From positions 923,282 through 987,281 of the forward strand of contig CAVVKG010000009.1 of assembly GCA_963748925.1 (NCBI GenBank): a DNA stretch of 64,000 nt. Direction: 5' to 3'. A program made the position numbers and the translations under genes. Source of the stretch: Cryomorpha sp963748925 (GTDB lineage Bacteria; Bacteroidota; Bacteroidia; Flavobacteriales_D; Cryomorphaceae). Positions 1-9,437 of this stretch are shown in pieces (the stretch's first letter is position 1; each line of letters opens with the position of its first letter). The notes under the pieces are model-generated. The model saw only the letters and a list, made by a program, of their open reading frames with translations, ran no database searches and was not told where the DNA came from.

Positions 1-10
1 CCCCAACAAT

Positions 11-721
11 ATGCAATCGAATTTCCGCTATAGTCTGACAGTAAAAGTTTTACTCCTATTTTCGATGGTTTCTTTTCTTTCCTCCTGTGAAGATGACGAC
101 ACCAATACTGATGATAATAATCCCTATTATGTGGAATTAAGCAACTACGATGAATTGGAAATCCGCGGTTCGAGTCAAGTTTCAATTTGCAATACCTGTG
201 ATTTTGATTTAAACTATATCGGTGATCAAGATGATTATGAAAATCTTTCTGCTTCGGTTACTGATAATCGCTTAACAATTAACGGAAGCAATGGGCAAAT
301 AATCTTAGGAAATCCAAATTTAAGATACATAGAATTAAAGGGTTCTTCATCTCTGAGCGGCGATACCATTATCCACCCTTCGCATACGCTTGAGATACAC
401 GCAAGCGGTAATTCATCAGCTTCCTTGTTGGTTCTGATGGATGATGTGAGCATTTTTACGACTGGTACTGCAGATATAGTATTAAGTGGCGTATCTTCAA
501 ATCTGCATTTTGAAACCAATGGCTCAAGCACCATAAATTCTTTGGGTATCGATGCGAATAATGCGTTTGCTTCCCTTTCAGGATCGGGGTTAATCGAATT
601 ACACACTTCTGATAGCCTCTATGCGCGAGTTAATGGAAGTGGAACAATTCATTACAGCGGAAATCCTATTGTTGTAGATTCGGAAGTAACGGGATCTGGA
701 GCAATAATTGAGATTCCCTGA
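11..721 (+). CDS. Putative lipoprotein with a GIN / DUF2807 head domain
   Basis: A 236-residue predicted envelope lipoprotein. The N-terminus has a short basic stretch, a hydrophobic core (about residues 13-23) and a lipobox ending LSSC with Cys26, followed by an Asp/Asn-rich linker typical of surface-exposed Bacteroidota lipoproteins. The rest (about 40-236) is a run of short beta-strand repeats rich in Gly-Ser and Asn (motifs such as LEIRGSS, LTINGS, IELKGSS, ARVNGSGT), the pattern of the DUF2807 putative auto-transporter adhesin head (GIN) domain, which folds as a beta-solenoid. The family's function is not established; a role in surface attachment is inference from the name. The gene stands alone, followed by the convergent gene ending at 807. 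It is complete, with the start only 11 bases into the window, so its promoter lies outside. Confidence 0.8.
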   Translation: MQSNFRYSLTVKVLLLFSMVSFLSSCEDDDTNTDDNNPYYVELSNYDELEIRGSSQVSICNTCDFDLNYIGDQDDYENLSASVTDNRLTINGSNGQIILGNPNLRYIELKGSSSLSGDTIIHPSHTLEIHASGNSSASLLVLMDDVSIFTTGTADIVLSGVSSNLHFETNGSSTINSLGIDANNAFASLSGSGLIELHTSDSLYARVNGSGTIHYSGNPIVVDSEVTGSGAIIEIP

Positions 722-806
722 TGGATTATTTCCGTTCAGTCTCAATCTTGCAACTTAAATTTTTATAGGACAAGGTATTCTCCTAAAAACATCGAACTTA
801 GAGATT

Positions 807-1376
807 TTACTCCCAGTCCTTAAAGTGCATCTGCTTGTTTACCAGCTTTCCATGCAGGTAGTCGTATTCTTTCGCCAGCCTGCCTTGCTCGTCCCATACC
901 AACACTTTGCCGTGAAGTATATTGTTAGAAAAATTACGCTCGGTGTATTTTTTGCCATTTTCATACCACGATTTCCAAACCCCTATTTTTTGCCCGCTCT
1001 CATAATGGTACTCGTATTTTAATTCGCCGTTCTCGTAGTACTCCAAGTATTCTCCATTATCTTTTCCGTCACTTAATATTCCTTTCTTTTCCAAGTTCCC
1101 ATTGGCATAATAGACTTTCCATTCCCCTTCTTTCAGTCCATTTAAAAAGCTGGTTTCTGTGTGTTTTCCGCCGCCGGGAAAATAACTACATACCTTTCCT
1201 GTAAACGGTTCTTCGTTATAAACTAGCAATCCATCCCTGGTTTCCGTTTGGGATAGGTTGATACAAGGTTGGTCATATTCAATAACAACCTCATCCACCA
1301 CCTTTGATTCTTCTTGAGAGGGTGTTTGGCTGCAAGCCTGAAGGAGTATAATTGCAATAAAAAGTATCTTATTCAT
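807..1376 (-). CDS. YwqK/MORN-repeat lipoprotein
   Basis: A 189-residue predicted lipoprotein: hydrophobic N-terminus and lipobox LQAC with Cys15. From about residue 45 it consists of repeated units of roughly 22 residues of the type 'YxNGxxxxxxxYxxGxxxGxWxxYYxNGxL' (seen as GEWKVYYANGNLEKKG, GEYLEYYENGELKYEY, GVWKSWYENGKKYTER), the toxin-antitoxin YwqK / MORN-like repeat. In Bacteroidota such proteins are common, mostly of unknown function, and the 'antitoxin' label is not evidence for a toxin-antitoxin pair; no toxin is adjacent. Its start codon overlaps the last eight bases of the upstream asparaginase gene, so the two are probably cotranscribed and translationally coupled. Confidence 0.78.
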   Translation of the reverse strand: MNKILFIAIILLQACSQTPSQEESKVVDEVVIEYDQPCINLSQTETRDGLLVYNEEPFTGKVCSYFPGGGKHTETSFLNGLKEGEWKVYYANGNLEKKGILSDGKDNGEYLEYYENGELKYEYHYESGQKIGVWKSWYENGKKYTERNFSNNILHGKVLVWDEQGRLAKEYDYLHGKLVNKQMHFKDWE

Positions 1377-2361
1377 CGCCGTAAATCATTATTTTTTCAT
1401 CAGTAGAATTCTTGTATCCACGGTACATTCCCGGCGTATTGAAAAGAAGCTCGAAATTTCCGTTTTTATCCAGAGCGATAATTCCACCCAAAGCGTCCAT
1501 GTCTTTGAGTCTCTTGTTTACACTAAATTCAGCCGCTTCTTTAAGCGTTTTGTTGCCAAATTTCATTTGATCTGAAATTTCTTTTGCTACCCCAATCCGA
1601 ATAAAATACTCGCCATGGCCTGTGCAAGATACGCCACAGGTTTCGTTATCGGCATAGGTCCCGGCTCCAATTATAGGGCTGTCGCCAATGCGGCCGAATT
1701 TCTTATTCATCATGCCTCCGGTGGATGTGGCTGCGGCAATATTTCCATTTTCATCGAGTGCCACACATCCTACGGTTCCAAATTTCGAAAATCTGGATTT
1801 CTCTTCAAAGCTTCCTTCGGCCTTGTGTGAAGAGTGCCATATTTTTTGAATCCGTTCGGTGGTAAAATAAGAATTGTCTACTATTTCGAGGCCTTCGCTT
1901 ATGGCAAACTCCTCGGCGCCGGCTCCGGCAAGCATTACATGTGGCGATTTGATCATCACAGCCCTTGCAGCATGTATCGGACTTTTAATTGTTTTTACGC
2001 CTGCTACAGCTCCTGCGTTGAGGTCTGATCCATCCATGATTGAAGCATCGAGCTCATGTGTTCCAATATCCGTCATTACTGCTCCTTTTCCGGCATTAAA
2101 TTCCGGACAGTTTTCCAAAACAGTAATAGTTGCTTCTACCGCGTCAACAGCACTCCCACCTTTATCCAAAATTGCATATCCTGCATCGAGTGCCTCTTCA
2201 AGAGCTGTTCTGATTGCGGCTTCTAGACTGTCGGTGAGCAAACCACGTTCTATTGTTCCGGCACCTCCGTGAATTACAATTACAGGTTTAGTTTTGCTCT
2301 GAGAAAAGACATTTCCCGAAAGGGCGGTAAGTAATAAAATGAGTGTGAATGCTTGTTTCAT
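1369..2361 (-). CDS. Isoaspartyl peptidase / plant-type L-asparaginase (Ntn-hydrolase)
   Basis: A 330-residue precursor that hydrolyses isoaspartyl dipeptides and/or L-asparagine. A signal peptide (about residues 1-20, ending VFSQ) predicts export to the periplasm. The mature part shows the family landmarks in order: HGGAG at 31-35, the GGSAVDAVEA helix near 68-77, the autocleavage site GTVGCVA with nucleophile Thr196, TSTGG near 212-216 and GDSPIIGAGTYAD near 226-238. In this family the precursor cleaves itself just before the Thr to give alpha and beta chains. Length fits the family. It overlaps the downstream lipoprotein gene by eight bases, suggesting an operon of two envelope proteins. 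Isoaspartyl peptidase and asparaginase activity cannot be told apart from sequence. Confidence 0.9.
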   Translation of the reverse strand: MKQAFTLILLLTALSGNVFSQSKTKPVIVIHGGAGTIERGLLTDSLEAAIRTALEEALDAGYAILDKGGSAVDAVEATITVLENCPEFNAGKGAVMTDIGTHELDASIMDGSDLNAGAVAGVKTIKSPIHAARAVMIKSPHVMLAGAGAEEFAISEGLEIVDNSYFTTERIQKIWHSSHKAEGSFEEKSRFSKFGTVGCVALDENGNIAAATSTGGMMNKKFGRIGDSPIIGAGTYADNETCGVSCTGHGEYFIRIGVAKEISDQMKFGNKTLKEAAEFSVNKRLKDMDALGGIIALDKNGNFELLFNTPGMYRGYKNSTDEKIMIYGDE

Positions 2362-2472
2362 TATGTTGGAAATCAGTAATCAAATAATTAACTATGATTG
2401 TGTTTACAAATCGAATATTCTGCCATAACTTTATGCCCCCGATAACCGTTAAAGCTAGGTTAAGGTATTTAT

Positions 2473-3066
2473 ATGTGGAGATCAATTAAGCGCTATCATT
2501 TTTTTTATCACCGAAAGGGTTTTTATACTTTTTTGAAACAAGTTTCAATCAAGTTTGGCGTTCTTATGGGGCTCATTTTAATTGGGCTTATTCTTTTCGA
2601 ACAATTTACACCGGGTATATCTTTTTACTTTGCAAAGTACTCAGTAATTGTTTCTCACGAAATAGTAATCGGTGTATTTTTTGTAAGCGAAACGATTCTT
2701 GGGCTCGTACCTCCTGATCTTTTTATAGTCTGGGCCAAGCAGTTTGCCAATCCTTATGCCATGGTTACCCTTCTTGCTGTGCTTAGCTACAGCGCAGGTT
2801 TGCTGGCTTATTACCTGGGGTTGAAACTGGGCGCGATAGAGAAAATTAGCAATGTAATCAACATCAAATTTGCCGAGCAATTTAAAATGCTTCGCAGTTG
2901 GGGTGGGCTTATTATCGTAATCGCTGCTCTGCTTCCTTTACCTTATAGCACAATGTGTCTCGGTGCAGGAATGCTTAAATATTCTTTGAAAGCCTTGCTT
3001 ATTCTTGGTCTTTTCAGACTTGTGCGTTTCTACGCATATGCCGCTGTGCTCTATCAGGTGGTTTAA
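2473..3066 (+). CDS. VTT-domain (DedA/SNARE-associated type) inner-membrane protein
   Basis: A 197-residue polytopic membrane protein. Hydrophobic segments lie near residues 27-46, 60-80, 95-117, 140-160 and 168-190. Its middle holds the re-entrant-loop pattern of the VTT/DedA superfamily: ETILGLVPPDLFIVWA, then a glycine-containing helix LSYSAGLLAYYLGLKLG, then LLPLPYSTMCLGAGM. Members are implicated in lipid or small-solute movement across the cytoplasmic membrane; the substrate here is unknown. It is close to the short YqaA-like branch rather than full-length DedA. The gene is transcribed away from the asparaginase gene and is followed by the long repeat-containing intergenic region. The ATG at 2473 is chosen because it precedes a basic, cytoplasmic-looking N-terminus. 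Confidence 0.72.
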   Translation: MWRSIKRYHFFYHRKGFYTFLKQVSIKFGVLMGLILIGLILFEQFTPGISFYFAKYSVIVSHEIVIGVFFVSETILGLVPPDLFIVWAKQFANPYAMVTLLAVLSYSAGLLAYYLGLKLGAIEKISNVINIKFAEQFKMLRSWGGLIIVIAALLPLPYSTMCLGAGMLKYSLKALLILGLFRLVRFYAYAAVLYQVV

Positions 3067-3074
3067 TACTATTC

Positions 3075-3262
3075 AATTACGAATTACGAAGCTGGTATTG
3101 TGGGTCGCACTGTTTAGTGGGATTAGATTTATTGCGGGCTTTTTCTGGTTTATCTTTTAATTACGAATTACGAAGCAGGCATTGTGGTTCGCTTCGTTTA
3201 GTCGGATTAGACTTGTTGCGGGCTTTTTCTGGATTATTTTTTAATTACGAATTACGAATTAC
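3075..3262. repeat. 84-bp tandem repeat with AATTACG runs
   Basis: Two tandem copies of an 84-bp unit start at 3075 and 3159, and a third, truncated copy starts at 3243. Each begins AATTACGAATTACGAA and, in the two full copies, runs through GGATTAGA and TTGCGGGCTTTTTCTGG. The truncated third copy breaks down into extra AATTACG units (3243-3290). No convincing gene lies in 3067-3756 (690 bp); the short open frame across this stretch is built from the repeat itself and looks fortuitous. Function unknown; a replication-slippage or REP-like intergenic array is the most economical description. Confidence 0.85.
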
Positions 3263-3365
3263 GAATGTGAGAATTACGAATTGCGGTTCTCATGGTTTCT
3301 TATGTAGTTGAAAGCTTAAATCCAATTTCACCGTAAATCTGAAGTGAGTATATTAGTGTGAAACT

Positions 3366-3654
3366 CGAAATTACTTGCTGCGCTTCGTAAGCGATATGCT
3401 GAATTCGTAATTATCGCCAATCCTTGCAAGAAGGGAGCACCCGGCTGTACCCATAGTCTCTCTACAAAGAGATAAACAACCTTTTCGTAATTACTTGCTT
3501 CGCTTCGTGAGCGCTGCGCTGAGTCCGTAATTAATTCCTAATCTATCTAAATGCGAAAAGCCTGCCCCATCTCAGTCTCTCCACAAAACCATAAACCATC
3601 CCGTAATTACTTGCTTCGCTTCGTGAGCGCTATGCTGAGTTCGTAATTAATTCC
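3366..3654. repeat. Three dispersed copies of a 53-bp intergenic repeat
   Basis: Copies lie at 3366-3418, 3486-3538 and 3602-3654, spaced 120 and 116 bp apart. The second and third differ at about 3 of 53 positions; the first differs from the third at about 8. Each is bounded by AATTAC and GTAATT (inverted ends) and holds a small hairpin CGCTTCGTGAGCG. The spacers share weaker similarity (for example AGTCTCTCTACAAA and AGTCTCTCCACAAA), so the real unit may be about 118 bp. The end sequence AATTCGTAATT is the reverse complement of the AATTACGAATT starting the 84-bp array to the left, so the two arrays face each other. Confidence 0.85.
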
Positions 3655-3729
3655 GGAGCTATCATATACTGATAAGCCAGCTATCAACGAAATCTCTGCA
3701 AACCTCAATTCTCTCTCCTCGAAAAACCG

Positions 3730-3737
3730 TAAATTTG
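3730..3737 (+). promoter_or_regulatory. Probable -7 box upstream of icmF
   Basis: TAAATTTG matches the Bacteroidota sigma-A -7 consensus TAnnTTTG and lies 19 bases before the icmF ATG, just right of the repeat cluster. No clear TTG -33 element is visible. Confidence 0.55.
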
Positions 3738-3756
3738 CAGCTCTTACAAGCTACTT

Positions 3757-6700
3757 ATGGAAAAAATTGCTCCCTATAAACCAAAGAATAAAATCAGAAT
3801 TGTAACGGCTGCTTCACTATTTGACGGACACGATGCCGCAATAAATGTGATGCGACGAATTATTCAATCAACTGGTTGCGAGGTTATTCATTTGGGTCAC
3901 GACAGAAGTGTAGATGAAGTGGTGAATACCGCCATTCAGGAAGATGCCCAGGCAATAGCCATGACTTCATACCAAGGTGGTCATACAGAATACTTCAAGT
4001 ATATGCACGACCTTCTCAAGGAAAAGGGTGCAGGGCATATCAAAATTTTTGGCGGAGGCGGAGGAACGATTCTTCCCGAAGAGATTAAAGAGCTTCAGGA
4101 GTATGGAATTACCCGACTTTATCACCCCGACGATGGTCGCAAGATGGGGCTGCAGGGAATGATAAACGACATGGTGGAGCAGAGTGATTATGCTACAGGT
4201 GCCGAGCTGAATGGCGAAGTAAAACACCTGAGCAAGGACGACCCAAAAACTGTTGCTCGTGTGATTTCGGCTGCTGAGAATTACCCGGAATCATTTAAAG
4301 AAGAATTGCAAAGCATTCGCGATAAAGCGAAGAAAATAGACACCCCCATTCTTGGAATTACCGGGACGGGTGGCGCAGGAAAGTCATCTTTGGTGGATGA
4401 ACTTATCCGTCGGTTTTTAATCGATTTTGAAGATAAAACGCTTGCCATTGTTTCGGTAGATCCCTCAAAACGAAAAACAGGGGGAGCCTTACTGGGAGAT
4501 CGCATTCGAATGAATTCGGTGAATAACCCAAGGGTTTATATGCGCTCACTGGCTACCCGCCAGAGTAATATGTCGCTCAGCAAGCATGTGGCAGATGCAT
4601 TGAGTATTCTAAAAGCAGCAGGTTACGACATGATTATTCTCGAAACATCGGGAATAGGGCAGAGCGATACCGAGATTACCACCCATAGCGACATTTCACT
4701 TTACGTAATGACACCTGAGTATGGGGCAGCGACGCAGCTGGAGAAAATCGATATGCTCGACTTTGCCGACATTATTGCACTCAACAAGTTTGATAAGCGC
4801 GGAGCTCTCGATGCAGTGCGCGATGTGAAAAAGCAGTACAAGCGAAATCATCAACTTTGGGATGCTAAAGATGAAGATCTTCCGGTTTTTGGAACGATTG
4901 CTTCCCAGTTTAACGATCCGGGAATGAATGCTTTGTATCGCCAGATAATGCACATAGTCGTTGAAAAAACGGGTGCAAAGCTGGACACTACTTTTGGCGT
5001 TTCGAGCGAAACCTCCGAAAAGATTTACATCATCCCGCCTGAACGCACGCGTTACCTTTCTGAAATTTCTGAAAATAACCGGGCTTATGACAAGTGGACA
5101 CAGAAAGAAGGCGAAACTGCCGATAAGCTATACAGCCTTGCGCAAAGTATCAAGGTTTTAGGTGGTCCTGATAAACTCGCGGGAGAATCTGTCGATGATA
5201 ATGCTGATGGGCTACTTAAGAAACTTGACGAACAGTTTGAGCAGATTAAAAAAGATCTTGATCCCCATAACTGGGACACCATAGCTGATTGGCAAACGCT
5301 GAAAGAGCGCTATCAGGCACCTGAATTTATTTTTAAAGTACGCGACAAGGAAATTAAAATTCAAACTCATTCAGAATCTCTTTCGCATCAGCAAATTCCG
5401 AAAATATCGCTTCCAAAATACAGAAGTTGGGGAGATATCCTGAACTGGACATTACAAGAAAATGTACCGGGCTCGTTTCCTTACACGGCTGGAATTTATC
5501 CATTTAAGCGAGTTGGCGAGGATCCTACACGTATGTTTGCGGGTGAAGGTGGGCCTGAGCGCACAAACCGACGGTTTCACTATGTGAGCCAGGGTATGCC
5601 CGCAGCCAGACTTAGCACGGCATTCGATTCTGTAACTCTTTATGGAAATGACCCCGATTACAGACCTGATATTTACGGTAAAATCGGTAATTCGGGAGTA
5701 AGCATTTGCTGCCTTGATGACGCGAAAAAACTCTATTCAGGATTTAATCTTTGCGAACCGAGTACTTCTGTAAGTATGACGATTAATGGCCCGGCACCGA
5801 TGCTATTGGGCTACTTTATGAATGCTGCGATAGATCAGCAATGCGAGATTTACATCAAGAAAAACGGGCTGGAGAAAGATGTGGAGAAGAAGATTGAAGC
5901 AAAGTATAAAAAACTAGGAGCTCCACGACCCGAATATCGAGGTGATTTGCCGAAAGGGAATGAAGGACTCGGACTTATGCTAATCGGTATGACTGGCGAT
6001 GAGGTGCTTCCTGCAGATGTATATGCCGACATAAAAGCGCGCACACTCAATGTAGTTCGCGGAACGGTTCAGGCCGATATTCTCAAAGAAGATCAGGCGC
6101 AAAACACGTGTATTTTCAGTACGGAGTTTGCCTTGCGGCTGATGGGTGATGTGCAGCAGTATTTCATCGATAAAGCGGTACGCAATTTCTACTCTGTCTC
6201 TATTTCGGGTTACCATATTGCTGAGGCTGGTGCAAATCCAATTACGCAGTTGGCGTTTACTTTAGCAAATGGGTTCACTTACGTGGAATACTATCTCAGC
6301 CGCGGGATGGACATCAATAAGTTTGGACCGAATCTTTCGTTTTTCTTTTCGAATGGAATTGATCCGGAGTATGCCGTTATAGGTCGCGTAGCCCGAAAAA
6401 TTTGGGCGAAAGCCATGAAGCAAAAATATGGAGCCAATGCCCGTGCGCAAATGTTGAAATATCACATTCAAACATCGGGTCGCTCGCTGCATGCTCAGGA
6501 AATCGACTTTAACGATATCCGAACTACGCTTCAGGCACTTGTACGCTATTTATGACAACTGTAACTCATTGCATACTAATGCATATGACGAAGCAATTAC
6601 AACGCCTACAGAAGATTCAGTGCGAAGAGCGATCGCTATTCAGTTGATTATTAATCAGGAGCTTGGGCTTGCCAAAAATGAAAACCCCATTCAGGGAGCA

Positions 6701-7159
6701 TTCATTATAGAAGAGCTTACCGAGCTTGTTGAAGAAGCTGTTCTTTCTGAATTTGATAAAATAAATGAGCGTGGAGGCGTGCTGGGTGCAATGGAAACCA
6801 TGTACCAGCGAAGCCAGATTCAGGAAGAGAGTATGTATTACGAAACGTTGAAACACACCGGTGAGCTTCCGCTGATTGGTGTAAACACTTTTTTAAGCAG
6901 CAAAGGTTCACCAACGGTTACACCGGGTGAAGTAATTCGAGCTACTACTCAGGAAAAAGAAGATCAGATTGAAACGCGAAACTCTCTTCAGGAACGAAAC
7001 AAAGAACGCACTGAAGCGACTCTGAAAAAAGTACAGGAAGCTGCGCTGCGAAATGAAAACATGTTTGAAGCATTGATGGAAGCCACTAAGGTTTGTACGC
7101 TTGGTCAGATTACCAATGCACTTTTCGCTGTTGGTGGTCAGTATCGAAGAAACATGTAA
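3757..7159 (+). pseudogene. icmF: Fused isobutyryl-CoA mutase IcmF (methylmalonyl-CoA mutase family), frameshifted as sequenced
   Basis: Adenosylcobalamin-dependent acyl-CoA mutase fused to its G-protein chaperone. Order: B12-binding domain (about 12-140, with D23-G-H25 as the cobalt-ligating motif); MeaB-type GTPase (about 195-420, P-loop TGTGGAGKSS near 202, and NKFD); linker; mutase TIM barrel from about 560, with PFKRVGEDP in place of the methylmalonyl-CoA mutase RPWTIRQYAG motif, the IcmF signature. The first frame stops after 932 residues at 6555, but the missing C-terminal part (YAIYDNCNS... to ALFAVGGQYRRNM) continues in the +1 frame to 7159. Removing one base near 6541 (gcactt-g-tacgct) restores a frame of 1133 residues, normal for IcmF. 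Either a sequencing error or a recent inactivating insertion; the protein sequence on both sides is well preserved. Confidence 0.9.
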
Positions 7160-7213
7160 GTGGTTAAGAGAATCAAAGTCTTTTGCTGATCATATTTCGC
7201 CGGAGTTTACTAC

Positions 7214-7260
7214 AAAAAAAACTTGGCTCAAATCTTTTAAAGGTTTGAGCCAAGTTTTTT
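7214..7260. terminator. Bidirectional intrinsic terminator
   Basis: A perfect 13-bp stem (7220-7232 with 7244-7256, arm AACTTGGCTCAAA) is flanked by an A-run on the left and a T-run on the right. It can therefore end both icmF (+) and the convergent repeat-protein gene (-), whose stop is at 7350. Confidence 0.92.
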
Positions 7261-7349
7261 AATGGGTTATTTAGACTTCTTCTTATAAAGGAAGTACTGA
7301 CCTGTCTGAAGAGGTTTTATTCTCATTCAAGGTAGCCTCGAGATTTTAC

Positions 7350-9398
7350 TTATTGCTTTATAACTTGCTGACTGTATTGGGCATTTCCTGAAATAATCTG
7401 AACAAGGTAGCACCCGTTCTGCAAGTCTGAAAGATTTAATTGAATCTTCCGTTGTTTGTAAAATGACTGGCTTTTTACCAGCTGACCTGTGGTAGAAAAC
7501 ACTTGAACCAAGGCATCATTACTTATAAACTCTTCCGATTCAAATGTTATAAATTCTGTAAACGGATTTGGATAAGTTGAAACTTCAAGGCTTGCGGTAT
7601 ATTGTGAAATTCCAACTGTGGTAACCTGCATACATTCTGAAGTTGTTGTGCAATTTTCCGATGAAATGATAACTGCATAGTTTCCATTTTCGGAGGCTGT
7701 AAAGGTTTGACTGGTTTCACCTTCTATTGGCTCATCGGTAGAGCAATCAATCCATTGGTAATCGTAACCAGATGCCACTGCAGCTAAAAGGTTAGCGTCT
7801 TGCGTGGTGGAGTTGTCGATTGTGATTTCTGCGGGATTAGCCTCTACAACCATTCCATTACCGTCGGTACAGTTCACGGTTACATTTCCGGTTACGGTTT
7901 CGTAACAAGGAGCAGTGATGGTGTAGCTATATTCGCCGAAAGGCACATTTTCAATAATATCGCCAAAGGGAGCTCCGGTAACTATTTCCTGATAGAAACT
8001 TCCTCCATCGGAAAGTATAACTGTTGCGCCGCTGATTGTAAGAGGTGACCCTACGAAGAAAAATACGCTGTTGGTAGTGGATGGGTTGGGATTTGCCTCT
8101 ACAACCATTCCATTACCGTCGGTGCAGTTCACAGTGACGTTTCCGGTTACACTTTCGTAACAAGGAGCAGTGATGGTGTAGCTGTATTCGCCGAAAGGCA
8201 CATTTTCAATAATATCTCCAAAGGGAGCTCCGGTAACTATTTCCTGATAGAAACTTCCTCCATCGGAAAGTATAATTGTTGCACCGCTAATAGTAAGTGG
8301 TGACCCTACGAAGAAAAATACGCTGTTGGTAGTGCATGGATTGGGATTTGCCTCTACAACCATTCCATTACCATCGGTACAGTTCACGGTTACATTTCCG
8401 GTTACGGTTTCGTAACAAGGAGCAGTGATGGTGTAGCTATATTCGCCGAAAGGCACATTTTCAATAATATCTCCAAAGGGAGCTCCGGTAACTATTTCCT
8501 GATAGAAACTTCCTCCATCTGAAAGTATAATTGTTGCACCGCTAATAGTAAGTGGTGACCCTACGAAGAAAAATACGCTGTTGGTAGTGGATGGGTTGGG
8601 ATTTGCCTCTACAACCATTCCATTACCGTCCGTACAGTTCACGGTTACATTTCCGGTTACGGTTTCGTAACAAGGAGCAGTGATGGTGTAGCTATATTCG
8701 CCGAACGGCACATTTTCAATAATATCTCCAAAGGGAGCTCCGGTAACTATTTCCTGATAGAAACTTCCTCCATCGGAAAGAATAACTGTTGCTCCGCTAA
8801 TTGTAAGTGGTGACCCTACAAAGAAAAATACACTGTTGGTGGTACTTGGATTGGGATTTGCCTCTACAACCATTCCATTACCATCCGTACAGTTCACGGT
8901 TACATTTCCGGTTACGGTTTCGTAACAAGGAGTTATGATGGTGTAGCTGTATTCGCCGAAAGGCACATTTTCAATAATATCTCCAAAGGGAGCTCCTGTG
9001 ACTATTTCCTGATAGAAACTTCCCCCATCGGAAAGAATAACTGTTGCTCCGCTAATTGTAAGTGGTGACCCTACGAAGAAAAACACACTGTTGGTAGTGG
9101 ATGGAGTTAGTTCTGCATTTTCAATGAGATTAGAGTTATTTATGGTCAAGCTGCTTGAAAGGATTTCGTAGCATCCCAGAGAAACGGTATAATTATAAGT
9201 ACCATTTGCAATGTTTGTGAATGTCGATTCTCCATTGGCATCAGTAGTTCCGAAAAAATTATTATCGAAAATTACTTCGGCGTTTTCCAGATTTAACCCG
9301 GTGTTAACATCTGTTACTTTAATTGTGGCTGAATATTGACCGAAAGCGAAGCTAGTTATAGCAAGAAAAATAAGAAGTACTTGTAAATGTAATTTCAT
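7350..9398 (-). CDS. T9SS-secreted repeat protein, five near-identical 85-residue repeats
   Basis: A 682-residue secreted protein. Signal peptide at about 1-20 (ending AFGQ); a beta-sandwich domain of carboxypeptidase-regulatory type follows (about 22-100, GTTDANGESTFTNIANGTY); then five tandem 85-residue repeats starting TTNSVFFFVGSPLTISGA and containing GSFYQEIVTGAPFGD, a paired Cys (PCYE...VNCTDGNG) and ending EANPNPS; then an Ig-like segment (about 530-600); and a C-terminal T9SS sorting domain (YPNPFTEF ... GCYLVQI ... QQVIKQ). Such a domain directs passage across the outer membrane and anchoring or release at the surface. Function unknown; the architecture suggests a surface filament or adhesin. 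It follows the delta-60 protein gene with a 39-base gap and may share its transcript. Confidence 0.85.
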   Translation of the reverse strand: MKLHLQVLLIFLAITSFAFGQYSATIKVTDVNTGLNLENAEVIFDNNFFGTTDANGESTFTNIANGTYNYTVSLGCYEILSSSLTINNSNLIENAELTPSTTNSVFFFVGSPLTISGATVILSDGGSFYQEIVTGAPFGDIIENVPFGEYSYTIITPCYETVTGNVTVNCTDGNGMVVEANPNPSTTNSVFFFVGSPLTISGATVILSDGGSFYQEIVTGAPFGDIIENVPFGEYSYTITAPCYETVTGNVTVNCTDGNGMVVEANPNPSTTNSVFFFVGSPLTISGATIILSDGGSFYQEIVTGAPFGDIIENVPFGEYSYTITAPCYETVTGNVTVNCTDGNGMVVEANPNPCTTNSVFFFVGSPLTISGATIILSDGGSFYQEIVTGAPFGDIIENVPFGEYSYTITAPCYESVTGNVTVNCTDGNGMVVEANPNPSTTNSVFFFVGSPLTISGATVILSDGGSFYQEIVTGAPFGDIIENVPFGEYSYTITAPCYETVTGNVTVNCTDGNGMVVEANPAEITIDNSTTQDANLLAAVASGYDYQWIDCSTDEPIEGETSQTFTASENGNYAVIISSENCTTTSECMQVTTVGISQYTASLEVSTYPNPFTEFITFESEEFISNDALVQVFSTTGQLVKSQSFYKQRKIQLNLSDLQNGCYLVQIISGNAQYSQQVIKQ
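7826..9100 (-). repeat. Five 255-bp tandem coding repeats
   Basis: Anchor positions 8071, 8326, 8581, 8836 and 9091 (start of TTGGT[A/G]GT) are exactly 255 bp apart. Copies differ only at scattered third positions and a few replacements (T-I-I-T versus T-I-T-A, ATV versus ATI, NPS versus NPC). The low divergence points to recent duplication or gene conversion and makes the copy number vulnerable to assembly collapse. Confidence 0.95.
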
Positions 9399-9437
9399 GG
9401 TGATTATGTTTTATTGTTTGTGTTGAGTGCCTGATCC

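Noticed and set aside
807..1376. Toxin-antitoxin module suggested by the YwqK repeat
   Set aside because: The repeat name does not imply a toxin; the protein is an exported lipoprotein and no toxin-like gene is adjacent.
3117..3311. Open frame of 64 codons across the 84-bp array
   Set aside because: It simply translates the tandem repeat twice and has no start context or similarity to protein families; the codon positions are not under protein-like constraint.
3366..3654. Possible CRISPR array
   Set aside because: Repeats are 53 bp, only three copies, not identical, and spacers of about 65 bp are themselves similar; no cas genes are nearby.
6541..6541. Programmed ribosomal frameshift in icmF
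   Set aside because: No slippery heptamer or stimulatory structure was seen at the break, and other genes nearby have similar single-base breaks.
7800..8048. Antisense open frame over the 255-bp repeats
   Set aside because: It is the shadow of the repeat-protein gene on the other strand, with no independent support.
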